Shown here in pieces: positions 54,807 through 63,998 of a stretch of DNA of 64,000 nt. The translations under genes were made by a program, and so were the position numbers. The DNA lies in NCBI GenBank assembly GCA_019236735.1, contig JAFAIM010000035.1, positions 1 through 64,000 on the forward strand, written 5' to 3'. The notes below the pieces were generated by a model, which saw only the letters and a list, made by a program, of their open reading frames with translations, made no database searches and was not told the DNA's origin. This DNA comes from Burkholderiaceae bacterium. Its GTDB lineage: Bacteria; Pseudomonadota; Gammaproteobacteria; Burkholderiales; Burkholderiaceae_F. The stretch's first letter is position 1; each line of letters starts with the position of its first letter.

Positions 54807-57800
54807 TGCGCGCCCTCGATCGTGTGCGGGAGCGCCGCAGCGACTTCCTGCCACTGGCAGACCTGCTGCCCTACGTGATGTGCGGCCGCGTCGGGGATTT
54901 CGAGCCGCTGCACCTGCTCGATGACGGCGCGCTCGGCTTCGCGCTGCAGTTCGACGTGCCGGTTGCGGACACGCAACTCGACGCCGAGGAAGCCACGTCC
55001 GCGCTGATCGACCAAGCGCTTCGCACCCTTCCGCCCGGCGTGCACTGGCAATGGTTTGTCCGCTCCTGCACGTACGTAGAGGATCGGCTGCAGCGCTGCA
55101 TCGAGCATCCCGGCGCGGACGATCTTGCGCGCGCCTGCACCGCGCAGTTCGTTCAGAGGTGGCGTGCAGCCCAGCGCGAGGGATTCTTCCCCGCAGACTC
55201 GAGCATCAATTTCTTTCCGCGGTCGCAGTCGATCCTCATCGCTCTGAAATCGCCGCCTCTGAGGCCGGCGCGCGCTTCGTTCGCGACAGTTTTCGGTCGG
55301 CCCGAAACCGCGGACCGCGTTCGATCGGAATTCATCGAGGCCGCGCGCAACCTGCAGGCCGCGCTGCAAGCCCAATCGATCGCGACCACCGCCGTTGGAG
55401 CCGACGCGCTCGCCAACTGGGTCGCGGACCTGATCTTTCCTTTGCGCCGGTTCGACCGGACGGCCGTATCCACCGGGTTGCACAGCGCGCGCGAAGCGAT
55501 CGCCAGCTTGGGGCGGATCGACTTGGTCGAGCCGCGCGGTTTCCGCAGCGTGAGCGGCGCAGGTGCCGTGCATCACCGAGTCGTCTCGATGCTCTGGCAC
55601 CCGCACGCGGTGCGGGCCGGAATGCTCAATTCGCTTGCGATGCTCAGGCCGACCCTGTGCGTCTGCTTGAGTGGTCGAGTGCTACCGCTAGCAGCTTCGA
55701 CGCTGCGACTGAAAGCGCAAAACCTCCTGAACGCGCGCTCGGCGCATCGCTTCAACGAGGTGGAGACGCAAGCGCGGGCGCAGGCGATCGGCGATGTGGA
55801 GCAGCGCCTCTTTGCGGAAGGCGAGCGTCTGGTCGAGGGGCGGTTGCAGGTGCACCTGATCGAGACCAGCGCAGATGAGGCCGAGGAGGCGGCGCGCGTA
55901 GCCTGCAACCATCTTCGCGAGCTCGACATCGAAGCAGCTCAGGAAGAAGACATCGGCTCTTCGCTGATCCTGCGCGGCTGCCTGCCGTTTGCCGTGTACG
56001 AGCAAACCGAGCGCAAGCTGCGCCGGTCCCGGCGATTTCTCTCGCGGGACTTTGCGGACCTTCATCCATCCGGCGGTTGCTGGCAGGGGATGGATCCACC
56101 GGCGGCGAATGGAGCGCGCGCAGCCTCGCCGATCGTGATGTACAGCAACCCCCTCGGCGAGCCCCTGTTCGTCGATCCGTCCAAAGCCGAGCGCAACCCG
56201 CACGCGCTGGTGGTTGGCCAGTCTGGCTCGGGAAAGAGCTTCTTCGTGCACGACTATCTGCTGCAGCTATGGCGCCTGCCGGATGTGCGCCTGTTTCTCG
56301 TCTCGATCAAACCGGACTACCGCAAGCTCGCATTGCTGCTGGGCAGATACGTGGAGCTGACCCTCGACAGCGCTGAGTCGCTCAATCCATTCGCAGGCGC
56401 CCCCACGCTCGAGAACCAGGCGCGCTGGGTCGCTGCCCTGTCCTTGATGATCACCGAGGGACGTCCCGGAGAGCGCCTTTCGCGCGAGCACGAGATCGCA
56501 CTGCAGGAAGCCTCGCTCGCCGCCGCCGCGCGCAGCTGGGACGCCGGCTCCGCCCGCGCGATCCGCGAAACGATCTTGGAAGACGTCTGCCTGGAGTTGG
56601 AGAGGCGCGCTGGAACGATCGGAAGGGATCTGGCGCTGCAGCTGTTTCCCTATCGCCGAGGACCGTTCCGGCGCTTGTTCAACGGACCGTGCACGATCGG
56701 ATCGGCCGATCGCTTCGTGTTCTTCAATCTTTGCAACATCCTGCGACAGCCGTGCTCGGCCGCTGCATCGTTCTGCGTGTTCAGCCTGATCGACCGTGTC
56801 ATGCACGATGTAGCGCTCAGAGGCGTGCCCAAGGGCCTGATCGCCGACGAAGTTTGGGCGCTGGTTCAGGATCCGTTCGCCGCCGCCATCCTGGAACGGT
56901 CGCTGAAGGCCTACCGCAGCCTCGGTGGCTTCGCTCTGCCGATCGTGCAGGATCCACGCGATCTGGATACCCCGGCGGGGCGTGTGATCCTGGTCAACAC
57001 GGCGACCAAGGTGATCCTGCCGATGGATCGCACCGGCCAAGACGAGATCGGGCGCTACGTTCGGTTAAACGAGCGCGAGCTCGAATTGGTTCGCAATCTG
57101 CGGCTGGTGAAGAGGCGCTACAGCGAGTTCTTCGTCTCGATCGAAGGTATCCACTCGGCCAAAGGGCTGCTGATCCCCGATCCGCTGCGATACGCGATCT
57201 CCACCACCGATCCGGCTGATGAAGCCGAATTGGACCGGCTGTACCGGGAAAGCGGTGACATGCTGCAGGCGGTGCAGCGCTTCGCCCGGGAGAGCCCGTA
57301 TGGAATCGCCGCAGGCGGGCGTGCCCACTGGAAGCTGCTGGCCGCTCTCGCAATTGCTTCGATCGTGCTTGCGCTGGCGTTGGCTTGGCCGCAGCGGGGC
57401 GCACAAGAATTTCCGCAACCCACACCGCAGCCGCAGATCGCTGAACGACAAGGCGCCGCCGAGCAGGCGGCCCGTCTGTTGTCACCCGAGCCGTCGCCGA
57501 ATCCGCTGCCGCCCGCAGCTGCGAATGCGTCGAATCCCGCATTGAATCCCGCATCAAATCCCGGACCAGCGGCGAGGCCGGAGCGTCCCGATCAGTCGAT
57601 CGAGGAGCTGCAAGCGCTCGCGCGATCGTGGATTGCCGCCTCGCATTCCGCGGATACGGGGTCTGCCGTGCCAGCACCGCCAAAGGCGCCGACGGACGGA
57701 TCGGCGATGCGTCCGCTGCGGCGCGCGCGCGAAGCGCGGCCGCCGATTCCGGAGCGGATCGAGGACACATCGAACACTAGCGGCAGCGACCCTCTGCAGG

Positions 57801-58045
57801 CGATGATGGCGCAGGCCACCGTGCTGATGCTCAGCGCGCAGTCGCTGCCGTGGGTACTCCTGGAAGTGCGCACGTCGTCGGAACCTGCGCAGGCGCGCCT
57901 GGCGGGAGCCTCGAAGGACGGCGCCTGGTTCGAGCCAGGCGATTCGCCGACTCCCGGCTGGATGCTGGTGCGCGTGGAGCCCGACTCGGCCACTTTGATG
58001 TCGCAAAGCGGCGAATTCGTCCAACTTCCGCTGGAACACAGGTGA
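54803..58045 (+). CDS. traC: TraC/VirB4 ATPase with C-terminal membrane-anchored extension
   Basis: The protein has 1080 residues. Residues 1-835 are a complete TraC/VirB4 ATPase: PLADLLPYVMCGRVGDFEPL at the start, Walker A GQSGSGKS (472-479), and Walker B LIADEVWAL (679-687), then RLVKRRYSEFFVSI near its end. Residues about 843-862 (KLLAALAIASIVLALALAWP) are a membrane helix, about 865-970 are Pro/Ala/Asn-rich, and the last 100 form a small domain with WVLLEVRTSS and GWMLVRVEPDSATLMSQSGEFVQLPL, like periplasmic PilP/PulC-type modules. No stop or frameshift separates the parts. TraC normally has no such tail. Confidence 0.88.
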   Translation: MMRALDRVRERRSDFLPLADLLPYVMCGRVGDFEPLHLLDDGALGFALQFDVPVADTQLDAEEATSALIDQALRTLPPGVHWQWFVRSCTYVEDRLQRCIEHPGADDLARACTAQFVQRWRAAQREGFFPADSSINFFPRSQSILIALKSPPLRPARASFATVFGRPETADRVRSEFIEAARNLQAALQAQSIATTAVGADALANWVADLIFPLRRFDRTAVSTGLHSAREAIASLGRIDLVEPRGFRSVSGAGAVHHRVVSMLWHPHAVRAGMLNSLAMLRPTLCVCLSGRVLPLAASTLRLKAQNLLNARSAHRFNEVETQARAQAIGDVEQRLFAEGERLVEGRLQVHLIETSADEAEEAARVACNHLRELDIEAAQEEDIGSSLILRGCLPFAVYEQTERKLRRSRRFLSRDFADLHPSGGCWQGMDPPAANGARAASPIVMYSNPLGEPLFVDPSKAERNPHALVVGQSGSGKSFFVHDYLLQLWRLPDVRLFLVSIKPDYRKLALLLGRYVELTLDSAESLNPFAGAPTLENQARWVAALSLMITEGRPGERLSREHEIALQEASLAAAARSWDAGSARAIRETILEDVCLELERRAGTIGRDLALQLFPYRRGPFRRLFNGPCTIGSADRFVFFNLCNILRQPCSAAASFCVFSLIDRVMHDVALRGVPKGLIADEVWALVQDPFAAAILERSLKAYRSLGGFALPIVQDPRDLDTPAGRVILVNTATKVILPMDRTGQDEIGRYVRLNERELELVRNLRLVKRRYSEFFVSIEGIHSAKGLLIPDPLRYAISTTDPADEAELDRLYRESGDMLQAVQRFARESPYGIAAGGRAHWKLLAALAIASIVLALALAWPQRGAQEFPQPTPQPQIAERQGAAEQAARLLSPEPSPNPLPPAAANASNPALNPASNPGPAARPERPDQSIEELQALARSWIAASHSADTGSAVPAPPKAPTDGSAMRPLRRAREARPPIPERIEDTSNTSGSDPLQAMMAQATVLMLSAQSLPWVLLEVRTSSEPAQARLAGASKDGAWFEPGDSPTPGWMLVRVEPDSATLMSQSGEFVQLPLEHR

Positions 58046-58875
58046 GCGAGGATTCAACCTTTGTAGCCCGGGTGATCGGGAGTTTTGTCCCCAGCCTGAT
58101 CCCTCGTCTGATCCTGGTGTGGATGCTGGCGGCGGCGCAGGCTGCCGAAGCGCCCGACCCGGTGCTGATTCCGGGCGCTGCGACTGCCGAGTGCCGGTCA
58201 GCGCTGCGCATCGGCGTCACCGCCTGCCGCGATGAACTCGTCGATCAGGGGCGGTTTCGAGGCATCGATGAGACCGAGGTCGACCGCGCTTTGGTCGAGT
58301 ATGGCAAGCCTCCGCGCGAGGCCGTGCGAGCTCTTCTGGATCCAAGCGACGAAAACATCGCAGCCTGGGCGAGGAAGCAGCGCCTCATAGTTGTGGTTGC
58401 AAGTTACGCGGCGTCACGTCTGACCGAGATCCAGTCGCGTCTCGAAGATGCAGGTGGTCCCGCGCTACGCATGCCCGCTTCGGTCCTTCCGGCGATCGGT
58501 CAGACACGCGTCACGCTATCGCTGCGTTCGGCGGATCCACCAACGCTACAGGCGGTGCGTTCGCTGACACGAGTGGTCGCCCGCTATCCGGCAGTCGACG
58601 GCCGCCTGGTGCAGATCGGGGCGCCGCCGGAAGGGCGCGTTGTTTCCTGGCTCGCCCGCCTGGATACGACGCTGCCGATTGCGATCGCGCCGCGAGCAAC
58701 GCTCGATCAGATCGCGCCGCCTTCGCTCGCGATCGAAGACGTTCGAACAGGGTCGAGCGAGCGCATCGACGCCTCTGGCATCACCGCGCAAGAAATCTGC
58801 GACCGAATCGCCGCGTTGCACACCCAGGTCCGATTCCGCACGGAGCAATCCACACCGCCATTGGGCACACAATGA
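58042..58875 (+). CDS. type IV secretion operon protein of unknown family (TraW/TrbC position)
   Basis: The protein has 277 residues from a GTG that overlaps the traC stop (GTGA). A hydrophobic N-terminal helix (VIGSFVPSLIPRLILVWMLAAAQA) looks like a signal. The body contains ECRSALRIGVTACRDELVDQG, EYGKPPREAVRALLDPSDENI and LIVVVASYAASRLTEIQSRL, with four conserved-looking Cys. It occupies the place of TraW/TrbC in F-like systems and may play a related role, but I cannot prove homology. The 3' end overlaps the next gene by four bases. Confidence 0.55.
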   Translation: MSEDSTFVARVIGSFVPSLIPRLILVWMLAAAQAAEAPDPVLIPGAATAECRSALRIGVTACRDELVDQGRFRGIDETEVDRALVEYGKPPREAVRALLDPSDENIAAWARKQRLIVVVASYAASRLTEIQSRLEDAGGPALRMPASVLPAIGQTRVTLSLRSADPPTLQAVRSLTRVVARYPAVDGRLVQIGAPPEGRVVSWLARLDTTLPIAIAPRATLDQIAPPSLAIEDVRTGSSERIDASGITAQEICDRIAALHTQVRFRTEQSTPPLGTQ

Positions 58876-60188
58876 AACGACAGAAGCTGATTTGGATTTG
58901 TGCCCGCATCGGCGCGGCAGCATCGCTAGCAATGTCGCTTACCAATCCCGTGGCCGCGATCGATGAGACAGCGGTATCGATCGACGACATCCGCTTCGCC
59001 TCCCAAATCGGATCCGTTCCCGCCTGGAATGGAACCGATTCGGGGGTCGGCGGCGTGCACCCCAGCGCGATCGCGCCGCCTCCCGGCGCTTTCCGAGGTA
59101 CCAGCGGGGCGAGCTGCTCCGGCGTGGATCTCGATGTGTTTCTCCATCGGTTCGATCCGCGCGAATTGCTCGCGCAGCTGCAGCAATCCGTGCTCGCGGG
59201 CGCACAAGCGCAAGTCTCGAACTATCTGCTCGCGCTTGCGTACTCGGCACCAACGCTCGCGTCCGTGCTCGACATGAGCGATCGCCAGTTGCACGCGCGA
59301 TTCGCTTCGTTTTCCCAGACGTGTTCGGGCCAGCAGGCACATGCCGCTGTCTCCGATCGGCCCGAACAGCGCATGGCGCTGGCTGTCGATCAGTGCTTTG
59401 CAAGCGAGGTCGCGCGCGGGGCTTCGCCGACCGAGGCGCTGCGCCGCTGCGGCTCCGCACGCGACTTCGAAACGCTGGCCGTGCCGGCAGCGCTGACGAC
59501 GCTGCAGTTCCTGCAGCAGCACTCGGACCTTGCGATCACGCCACGCGTAAAGGCGCTACTCGAGCTGATACCGGACGAGCGGATCGTCGCAGGCAATTAC
59601 CAGGTGCGGGCGCCGCAGACGGGCTTGCCGACTCTGCTGGGCGCACTGCAAGCCCGTTCTCGCTTGGCGCTCGACCGGGCCCTCGATGGGGCGCCGTCCG
59701 CGAGCGTGGCCGAATGCGCGCCCGAATCGATCGCCGACCCGGCCGGGTCCGCCTGTCTGCCGCGCTCCGCGCTCGCGCTCGTCGATTCGGCCGCGTTTCG
59801 CGGCGCGCGTATGTTGGGGCCGGCGGCTCTTTCGATCTTCAAGGACGCGTTGTCGCGGCAGATCGCAGTCACTGCCACGTACACGGATCTGCTCGATCTG
59901 GGTGAGAAGATCGCAAATATGAATCTGCGCGACGGCAGCAGCGCCGGCGCGGAGGAGTTGTTGTCGCGCCAACGCTCGCTGCAGGACCAAGTGATGCGGC
60001 TGATCGCGCAGGCGGAGCTGCAACGAAAACTGCAGCAGGCCAGGCTCGAGATGGCGCGCACGCAGTTGCTGGCATTGGAGCGATCGCGAACCGACTTGCA
60101 GGCTCGCTCCAATGCTCTTGCCTCGGCGCGCGAACGGCCGATTTTCGGCGTAGGCGGCCTGCTGCAACTGATCCAGGATCGCAGATGA
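58872..60188 (+). CDS. traH: TraH-like (TIGR03755-type) type IV secretion protein
   Basis: The protein has 438 residues with a signal peptide (IGAAASLAMSLTNPVAA). GAFRGTSGASCSGVDLDVFL and FDPRELLAQLQQSVLAGAQAQVSNYL match the region around the first Cys in TraH/PFL_4711 proteins. The C-terminal 80 residues form a coiled coil (QRSLQDQVMRLIAQAELQRKL to SRTDLQARSNALASARE). TraH works on the periplasmic/outer-membrane side of pilus assembly. It overlaps the preceding gene by four bases and ends 6 bases before traG. Confidence 0.65.
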   Translation: MKRQKLIWICARIGAAASLAMSLTNPVAAIDETAVSIDDIRFASQIGSVPAWNGTDSGVGGVHPSAIAPPPGAFRGTSGASCSGVDLDVFLHRFDPRELLAQLQQSVLAGAQAQVSNYLLALAYSAPTLASVLDMSDRQLHARFASFSQTCSGQQAHAAVSDRPEQRMALAVDQCFASEVARGASPTEALRRCGSARDFETLAVPAALTTLQFLQQHSDLAITPRVKALLELIPDERIVAGNYQVRAPQTGLPTLLGALQARSRLALDRALDGAPSASVAECAPESIADPAGSACLPRSALALVDSAAFRGARMLGPAALSIFKDALSRQIAVTATYTDLLDLGEKIANMNLRDGSSAGAEELLSRQRSLQDQVMRLIAQAELQRKLQQARLEMARTQLLALERSRTDLQARSNALASARERPIFGVGGLLQLIQDRR

Positions 60189-60194
60189 GGGAAA

Positions 60195-62018
60195 ATGGGA
60201 CAGCAGTACGTCGACCTCTTTGCTGCCGGCGCCTATGCGCTGAACGCCGCCCTGCTGCAGGCCCTCTCACGCGCCGCGATGGCGTGGCTCTTCTACGTGC
60301 TGGCTGCTGCGGGGATTGTCGCTGCGATGCTGCAAAGCGCTCTCGAAAATCAGAGCCAGCTCTGGTTGCGCCATCTGGCGACAGTGTCCGTTGCGAGCAT
60401 GCTGATTTTGATGCCGCACCGGATCGAGCTGTCGAGCCTGACCTACGCATCGCCTGGAACGATCGAGACGCTGTTCGGCACTCGCACCGGAGCTGCGCCG
60501 CATCTGACGTACATCGTCGAGCGGCTCGGCGCGGCCGTGGCCGCAAGCGTGCGCGATCTTGCAGGCGGCCCGCCGACTCTCGCAGTGCCTTCGGTTGCAG
60601 CACAGGTCGACGATCTGGCGTCGAACCCTGCCTCGCTGCAAGACGCCCAGCTGAAAGCCAACCTGCAGATGTGGCGCGAAGTCATCGCGCCGCGGCTGCT
60701 GGCCTCGCACCCCGACCTGGATGCGGCGATCCGCCAAACAGGCCTGGCCGAGGCATTGATGAATCCGGCGCCAGCGGACGACCGGTGGACGGGCCCCACG
60801 ATCGCGCAGCGTGCCTCTGCGGTGCGGACGATCCTGGCGTCGAGCCAGATCGATCTGGCCGCGACCGTGACCGACACGTCTGTGCTGCTCAAGCAGATCG
60901 CCGACGCAGCGGGTGCCGATCCTTGGATCGCGGGGCCGACGTCGGTGCGGATTCGAGCAGCGGTGCAACCGGTGCCAACGATTGATCCACCATCGACCGG
61001 TTCGCCCGCTTACTACGACGCTGTCTCGCGCGGCCAGGCGCTGGCGCAAGAAATGACCGCCCAGCTTGTGCAGTCTGACGGCGCTACCGATGTGGCTCGG
61101 GTCGAGCAGCTGCACGAACTTCTCGGCCGCAGCATCTTGTACGCAGCCGGGGTCGGCTACCTGCGACAGGAGTCGCGCTTGGCGACGCTCGGCAGCTACT
61201 GCCAGCGCCTGGGTACGGACGCCTGCCACGCTGCCCAGGCGCCGCTGATCCGGGCCTCAATGGCACTGCACGTTCCGCCTGCGGATCGCTACAACACCGG
61301 CGGATGGACCACTTGGTTCCAACAACCGCTCGCCACCGTCTTGCTCGCGGTTACGTCGCTGCTTCTGAGCGCCCTGGCCTCGCTGGTCGTGGCGGTCCTG
61401 CCGTTTTTGCTGGGTGTGGCCAAAGCGATTGCGATCTTGATGTCGACAGTCGGCCTATGGATGATGCTTTGGCCCGGGCGGCTGCGCGACGCCATCTCGT
61501 GGATGGTGCTGCCGGTGGCGTTCGTCGCGCTGTGGGATGTGCTGTTCAATCTTTGGGCTCAGGTCGAGACGTACCTGAGCGCAATCGGCTCGGCGGTCAG
61601 CCACGCCAACGACAGTTCGTTCTCCGCCGGGCGCATCATGTCGATCGCCATTTCGATCGGCTACCTGGGGCTGCCGTCGATCGCTCTGGCCATCCTCTCG
61701 GGCAACGCGCTGCGTGCGTTGAACCACGCCGGCACGCGCCTGGAGACCGCCCTGCTGATGGCCTGGCGTACGCGCCGCGCGGCCACTACGTTCGGCCGCC
61801 GCTGGCTCAGCAACTCACCGCTGGCGCGGCGCTGGAATCAGCGCTTGTATCGCGCCGTTGGCCTTGGCACCCTGAGAAAGCCGCGACCCGCACCTCGGCC
61901 CAAACGCACTGGCGCCGGCGCAAAGCCGGCCTCCGCGCCTCGCACACGCAAGAGCACCGCGCCGCCACAGCCGGGCGGAAGCGGGTCGCCTCCGCCGGAG
62001 GACTTCAAGCTGGAGTAG
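60195..62018 (+). CDS. traG: TraG-like inner-membrane type IV secretion protein
   Basis: The protein has 607 residues. Four to six membrane segments cluster at the N-terminus (AMAWLFYVLAAAGIVAAMLQ) and around 380-510 (LLAVTSLLLSALASLVVAVLPFLLG, AISWMVLPVAFVALWDVLFNLW), surrounding a periplasmic loop of about 300 residues. This is the N-terminal TraG layout of F-like and genomic-island systems; the long C-terminal periplasmic part of F TraG is missing, replaced by a basic, proline-rich tail. It is the last gene of the operon. Confidence 0.7.
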   Translation: MGQQYVDLFAAGAYALNAALLQALSRAAMAWLFYVLAAAGIVAAMLQSALENQSQLWLRHLATVSVASMLILMPHRIELSSLTYASPGTIETLFGTRTGAAPHLTYIVERLGAAVAASVRDLAGGPPTLAVPSVAAQVDDLASNPASLQDAQLKANLQMWREVIAPRLLASHPDLDAAIRQTGLAEALMNPAPADDRWTGPTIAQRASAVRTILASSQIDLAATVTDTSVLLKQIADAAGADPWIAGPTSVRIRAAVQPVPTIDPPSTGSPAYYDAVSRGQALAQEMTAQLVQSDGATDVARVEQLHELLGRSILYAAGVGYLRQESRLATLGSYCQRLGTDACHAAQAPLIRASMALHVPPADRYNTGGWTTWFQQPLATVLLAVTSLLLSALASLVVAVLPFLLGVAKAIAILMSTVGLWMMLWPGRLRDAISWMVLPVAFVALWDVLFNLWAQVETYLSAIGSAVSHANDSSFSAGRIMSIAISIGYLGLPSIALAILSGNALRALNHAGTRLETALLMAWRTRRAATTFGRRWLSNSPLARRWNQRLYRAVGLGTLRKPRPAPRPKRTGAGAKPASAPRTRKSTAPPQPGGSGSPPPEDFKLE

Positions 62019-62035
62019 CGAGGGCAGAGTTTTCT

Positions 62036-62410
62036 CTACGCTTTGGAAGGTGCAGTGCGATCGATCCAGTAGCACGTCAGCGTGAGCGCGAACCCGACCG
62101 CAACGACGGCCAGAACCACCAGGAAGAAAGGGTCCTGGCTTGACCGGTAAAACCACAGTAAGCAGACGATGAAATACGAGCGCACCACCAGCGTGCCCGC
62201 GTACAGCATCTGCGCTCGCGCCCGGATGATGCTGGCGATGCTCAGGCCAAAGCCGCTCAGCGCCATTCCGACCACCCTGGGAAACATCTCTCCGTAGCTG
62301 CCGCTGGAACGAAGAAGTTTGAGCGCCCAATCCGGAGCCAGCAGCAGGGCAACGCCGCCGACGATCAGGTAGGTCGCCAGGTAGAACAGGCTGAACCGCG
62401 TGCGGTTCAT
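62036..62410 (-). CDS. small membrane protein of unknown function
   Basis: The protein has 124 residues with four membrane segments, for example LFYLATYLIVGGVALLLAP and PFFLVVLAVVAVGFALTLTCYW. The ATG overlaps the preceding gene's stop by four bases. No family recognised. It is convergent with the secretion operon, which ends 17 bases away. It is probably co-expressed with a second membrane protein and a hydrolase. Confidence 0.65.
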   Translation of the reverse strand: MNRTRFSLFYLATYLIVGGVALLLAPDWALKLLRSSGSYGEMFPRVVGMALSGFGLSIASIIRARAQMLYAGTLVVRSYFIVCLLWFYRSSQDPFFLVVLAVVAVGFALTLTCYWIDRTAPSKA

Positions 62411-62904
62411 GCGCGCCTCCCGGGTCTTAACAGGTACGCGAAGATCACAACATGGACGACCACCATTGCCGGTACGTTTAGCACCGCCAGGTAGTAGGTA
62501 ACGGCCAGGCTGGCCGGATCGACGTGGTCCTTGAAGGTCGAGACGTTGGCGTAGACCAGGTCCGCAAATCCTACGACGTTGAACAGCCACACCGAAGCGA
62601 TCGCCCACGACAAACCGTACCGGAGCGCGGCGAGCGCAACGAGCGCGAGCGCCACTGCGCTGGCATCGCCAACCGCAACAGGCACCGCGAACGCCTTTGG
62701 AAGAGCGGGAGAGACCAACCCCGGCGTCAGAAACATCAAACCGTTCACGCGCAGGCACGCGTATAGCAGCAGCGGTGTCAGCGCAGTCTTGGGATCGCGA
62801 TCCGCCAGGGCCGGCCACACGTACCACTTGGCAATCAGGGCGAACGCGGCAAACGCGACCGCGTAGGCGATAAAGAAATGGATGTGGTTGGGGGTGATCT
62901 GCAT
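62407..62904 (-). CDS. membrane protein of unknown function
   Basis: The protein has 165 residues with about five membrane helices (FFIAYAVAFAAFALIAKWYVWP, then AIASVWLFNVVGFADLVYANV and VPAMVVVHVVIFAYLLRPG). No conserved catalytic motif is seen. It is the middle gene of a three-gene minus-strand operon, 12 bases after the hydrolase and overlapping the next gene by four bases. Confidence 0.65.
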   Translation of the reverse strand: MQITPNHIHFFIAYAVAFAAFALIAKWYVWPALADRDPKTALTPLLLYACLRVNGLMFLTPGLVSPALPKAFAVPVAVGDASAVALALVALAALRYGLSWAIASVWLFNVVGFADLVYANVSTFKDHVDPASLAVTYYLAVLNVPAMVVVHVVIFAYLLRPGRRA

Positions 62905-62916
62905 TGCGATCGTCTT

Positions 62917-63891
62917 TCAGGGTCCCCCGCGGCCAGCCGCGATGAAGTGCATGATCAGATCGGTCACTTCGGTCGGCCGATCGAGCGTGAGGAAGTGGCC
63001 TGCGTTGCGCACGGTTGTCATCTCTGCGCCAGGAATCAGCGGGCGGTTGCTCTCTCGCATTGGCTCGGGTGCCCAATCTCGATCACCGTAGACCAGCAGC
63101 GTCGGGACCGTGATGCGCGGGTATTCATTGCGCGCCCGCGCCCATAAAGGCTCATGGGCGAGCAAGCTCAGGAATGCCCGGTAGTGTCCGGGGCGCGCCC
63201 CGGTGTCGTAGAGCTGCCTTTTGAGCTCCTGCGGCAGCGTTCCTTTCGTGGCGACCCCGCCCTCCATGATCCGGTCGGACACGTATCGGTTGCGCAGCCG
63301 CATCAGCGTCGACCCCAGGATCGGGAACCCCGCAGGTCCCAGGATCACCCGGGCCATCGGCGAGCTCTTTCGGATTCCTCCGGTGGGCCAGTAATCGTAC
63401 GGGTTGATCGCGATCATGCGTGCGATGCGCTTGTTGCCGCGCGCCGCTAGCACGAGCCCGATCGTGCCTCCGATCGAGACTCCGACCAGTGTTGCCTGCT
63501 CGATGCCCAAAATATCCAGGAAGCTTGCGGTCCAACGGTAGAACTCCTCCGGCGAGTAGTCCGAGCGCGGAATGTCGGACCAGCCGTGGCCCGGGTAGTC
63601 GAAGGCATAGACAGTGAAACGCCTGGCGAGCTCGGGCAGTACTTTCTGGAAGATGTCGAGTTGCGTGCGCAGCGTGTGCAGCAGCACGACGTTCGGGCCG
63701 GTCCCGGCCTTGACGTACCGAACCTGAATGCCGCCGAGGTCGACGCTGCTGGCCGGGGTGCCCGGCGCCCACGGCAGGTGGTCGGGACGCTTGGGACGTG
63801 GCCGCAGCGCCTCGATCAGGTACGAGAAGAGCACCAGCGCGACCAGGCATCCGAGTGCAATGACGGCGACCGCGCCGCCTCTCACGTCCAC
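62917..63891 (-). CDS. membrane-anchored alpha/beta hydrolase
   Basis: The protein has 324 residues from the GTG at 63891, which has AAGGATGGA just before it. An N-terminal membrane anchor (AVAVIALGCLVALVLFSYLIEAL) is followed by the alpha/beta hydrolase fold: NVVLLHTLRTQLDIF, the nucleophile elbow GVSIGG near residue 144, Asp in YGDRDWAPEP, and His in NAGHFLTLDRP. These form the Ser-Asp-His triad. The substrate is unknown; esters or lactones are typical. First gene of the three-gene operon. Confidence 0.88.
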   Translation of the reverse strand: MDVRGGAVAVIALGCLVALVLFSYLIEALRPRPKRPDHLPWAPGTPASSVDLGGIQVRYVKAGTGPNVVLLHTLRTQLDIFQKVLPELARRFTVYAFDYPGHGWSDIPRSDYSPEEFYRWTASFLDILGIEQATLVGVSIGGTIGLVLAARGNKRIARMIAINPYDYWPTGGIRKSSPMARVILGPAGFPILGSTLMRLRNRYVSDRIMEGGVATKGTLPQELKRQLYDTGARPGHYRAFLSLLAHEPLWARARNEYPRITVPTLLVYGDRDWAPEPMRESNRPLIPGAEMTTVRNAGHFLTLDRPTEVTDLIMHFIAAGRGGP

Positions 63892-63942
63892 TCCATCCTT
63901 GCGCCCTCCCCGATGCGAGCGAGCATTGTCGCCGCAATCAGA

Positions 63943-63998
63943 AGATGTTCAAGAACATCTTTTCGCGGTCCTGTTATAAGAACTCCTCTCGCGAGGAG
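63943..63998. promoter_or_regulatory. two inverted repeats upstream of the hydrolase operon
   Basis: AGATGTTC-AA-GAACATCT (63943-63960) has perfect 8-base arms, and CTCCTC-TCGC-GAGGAG (63983-63998) has perfect 6-base arms. They flank an AT-richer stretch with TTATAA (about 63974-63979). Placed 50-105 bases upstream of the GTG, this looks like a promoter/operator region; alternatively the first hairpin with its following T-run could be a plus-strand terminator. Confidence 0.45.

Noticed and set aside
62036-63891. Relaxase or coupling protein genes next to traG
   Set aside because: The genes there encode two small membrane proteins and an alpha/beta hydrolase on the opposite strand.
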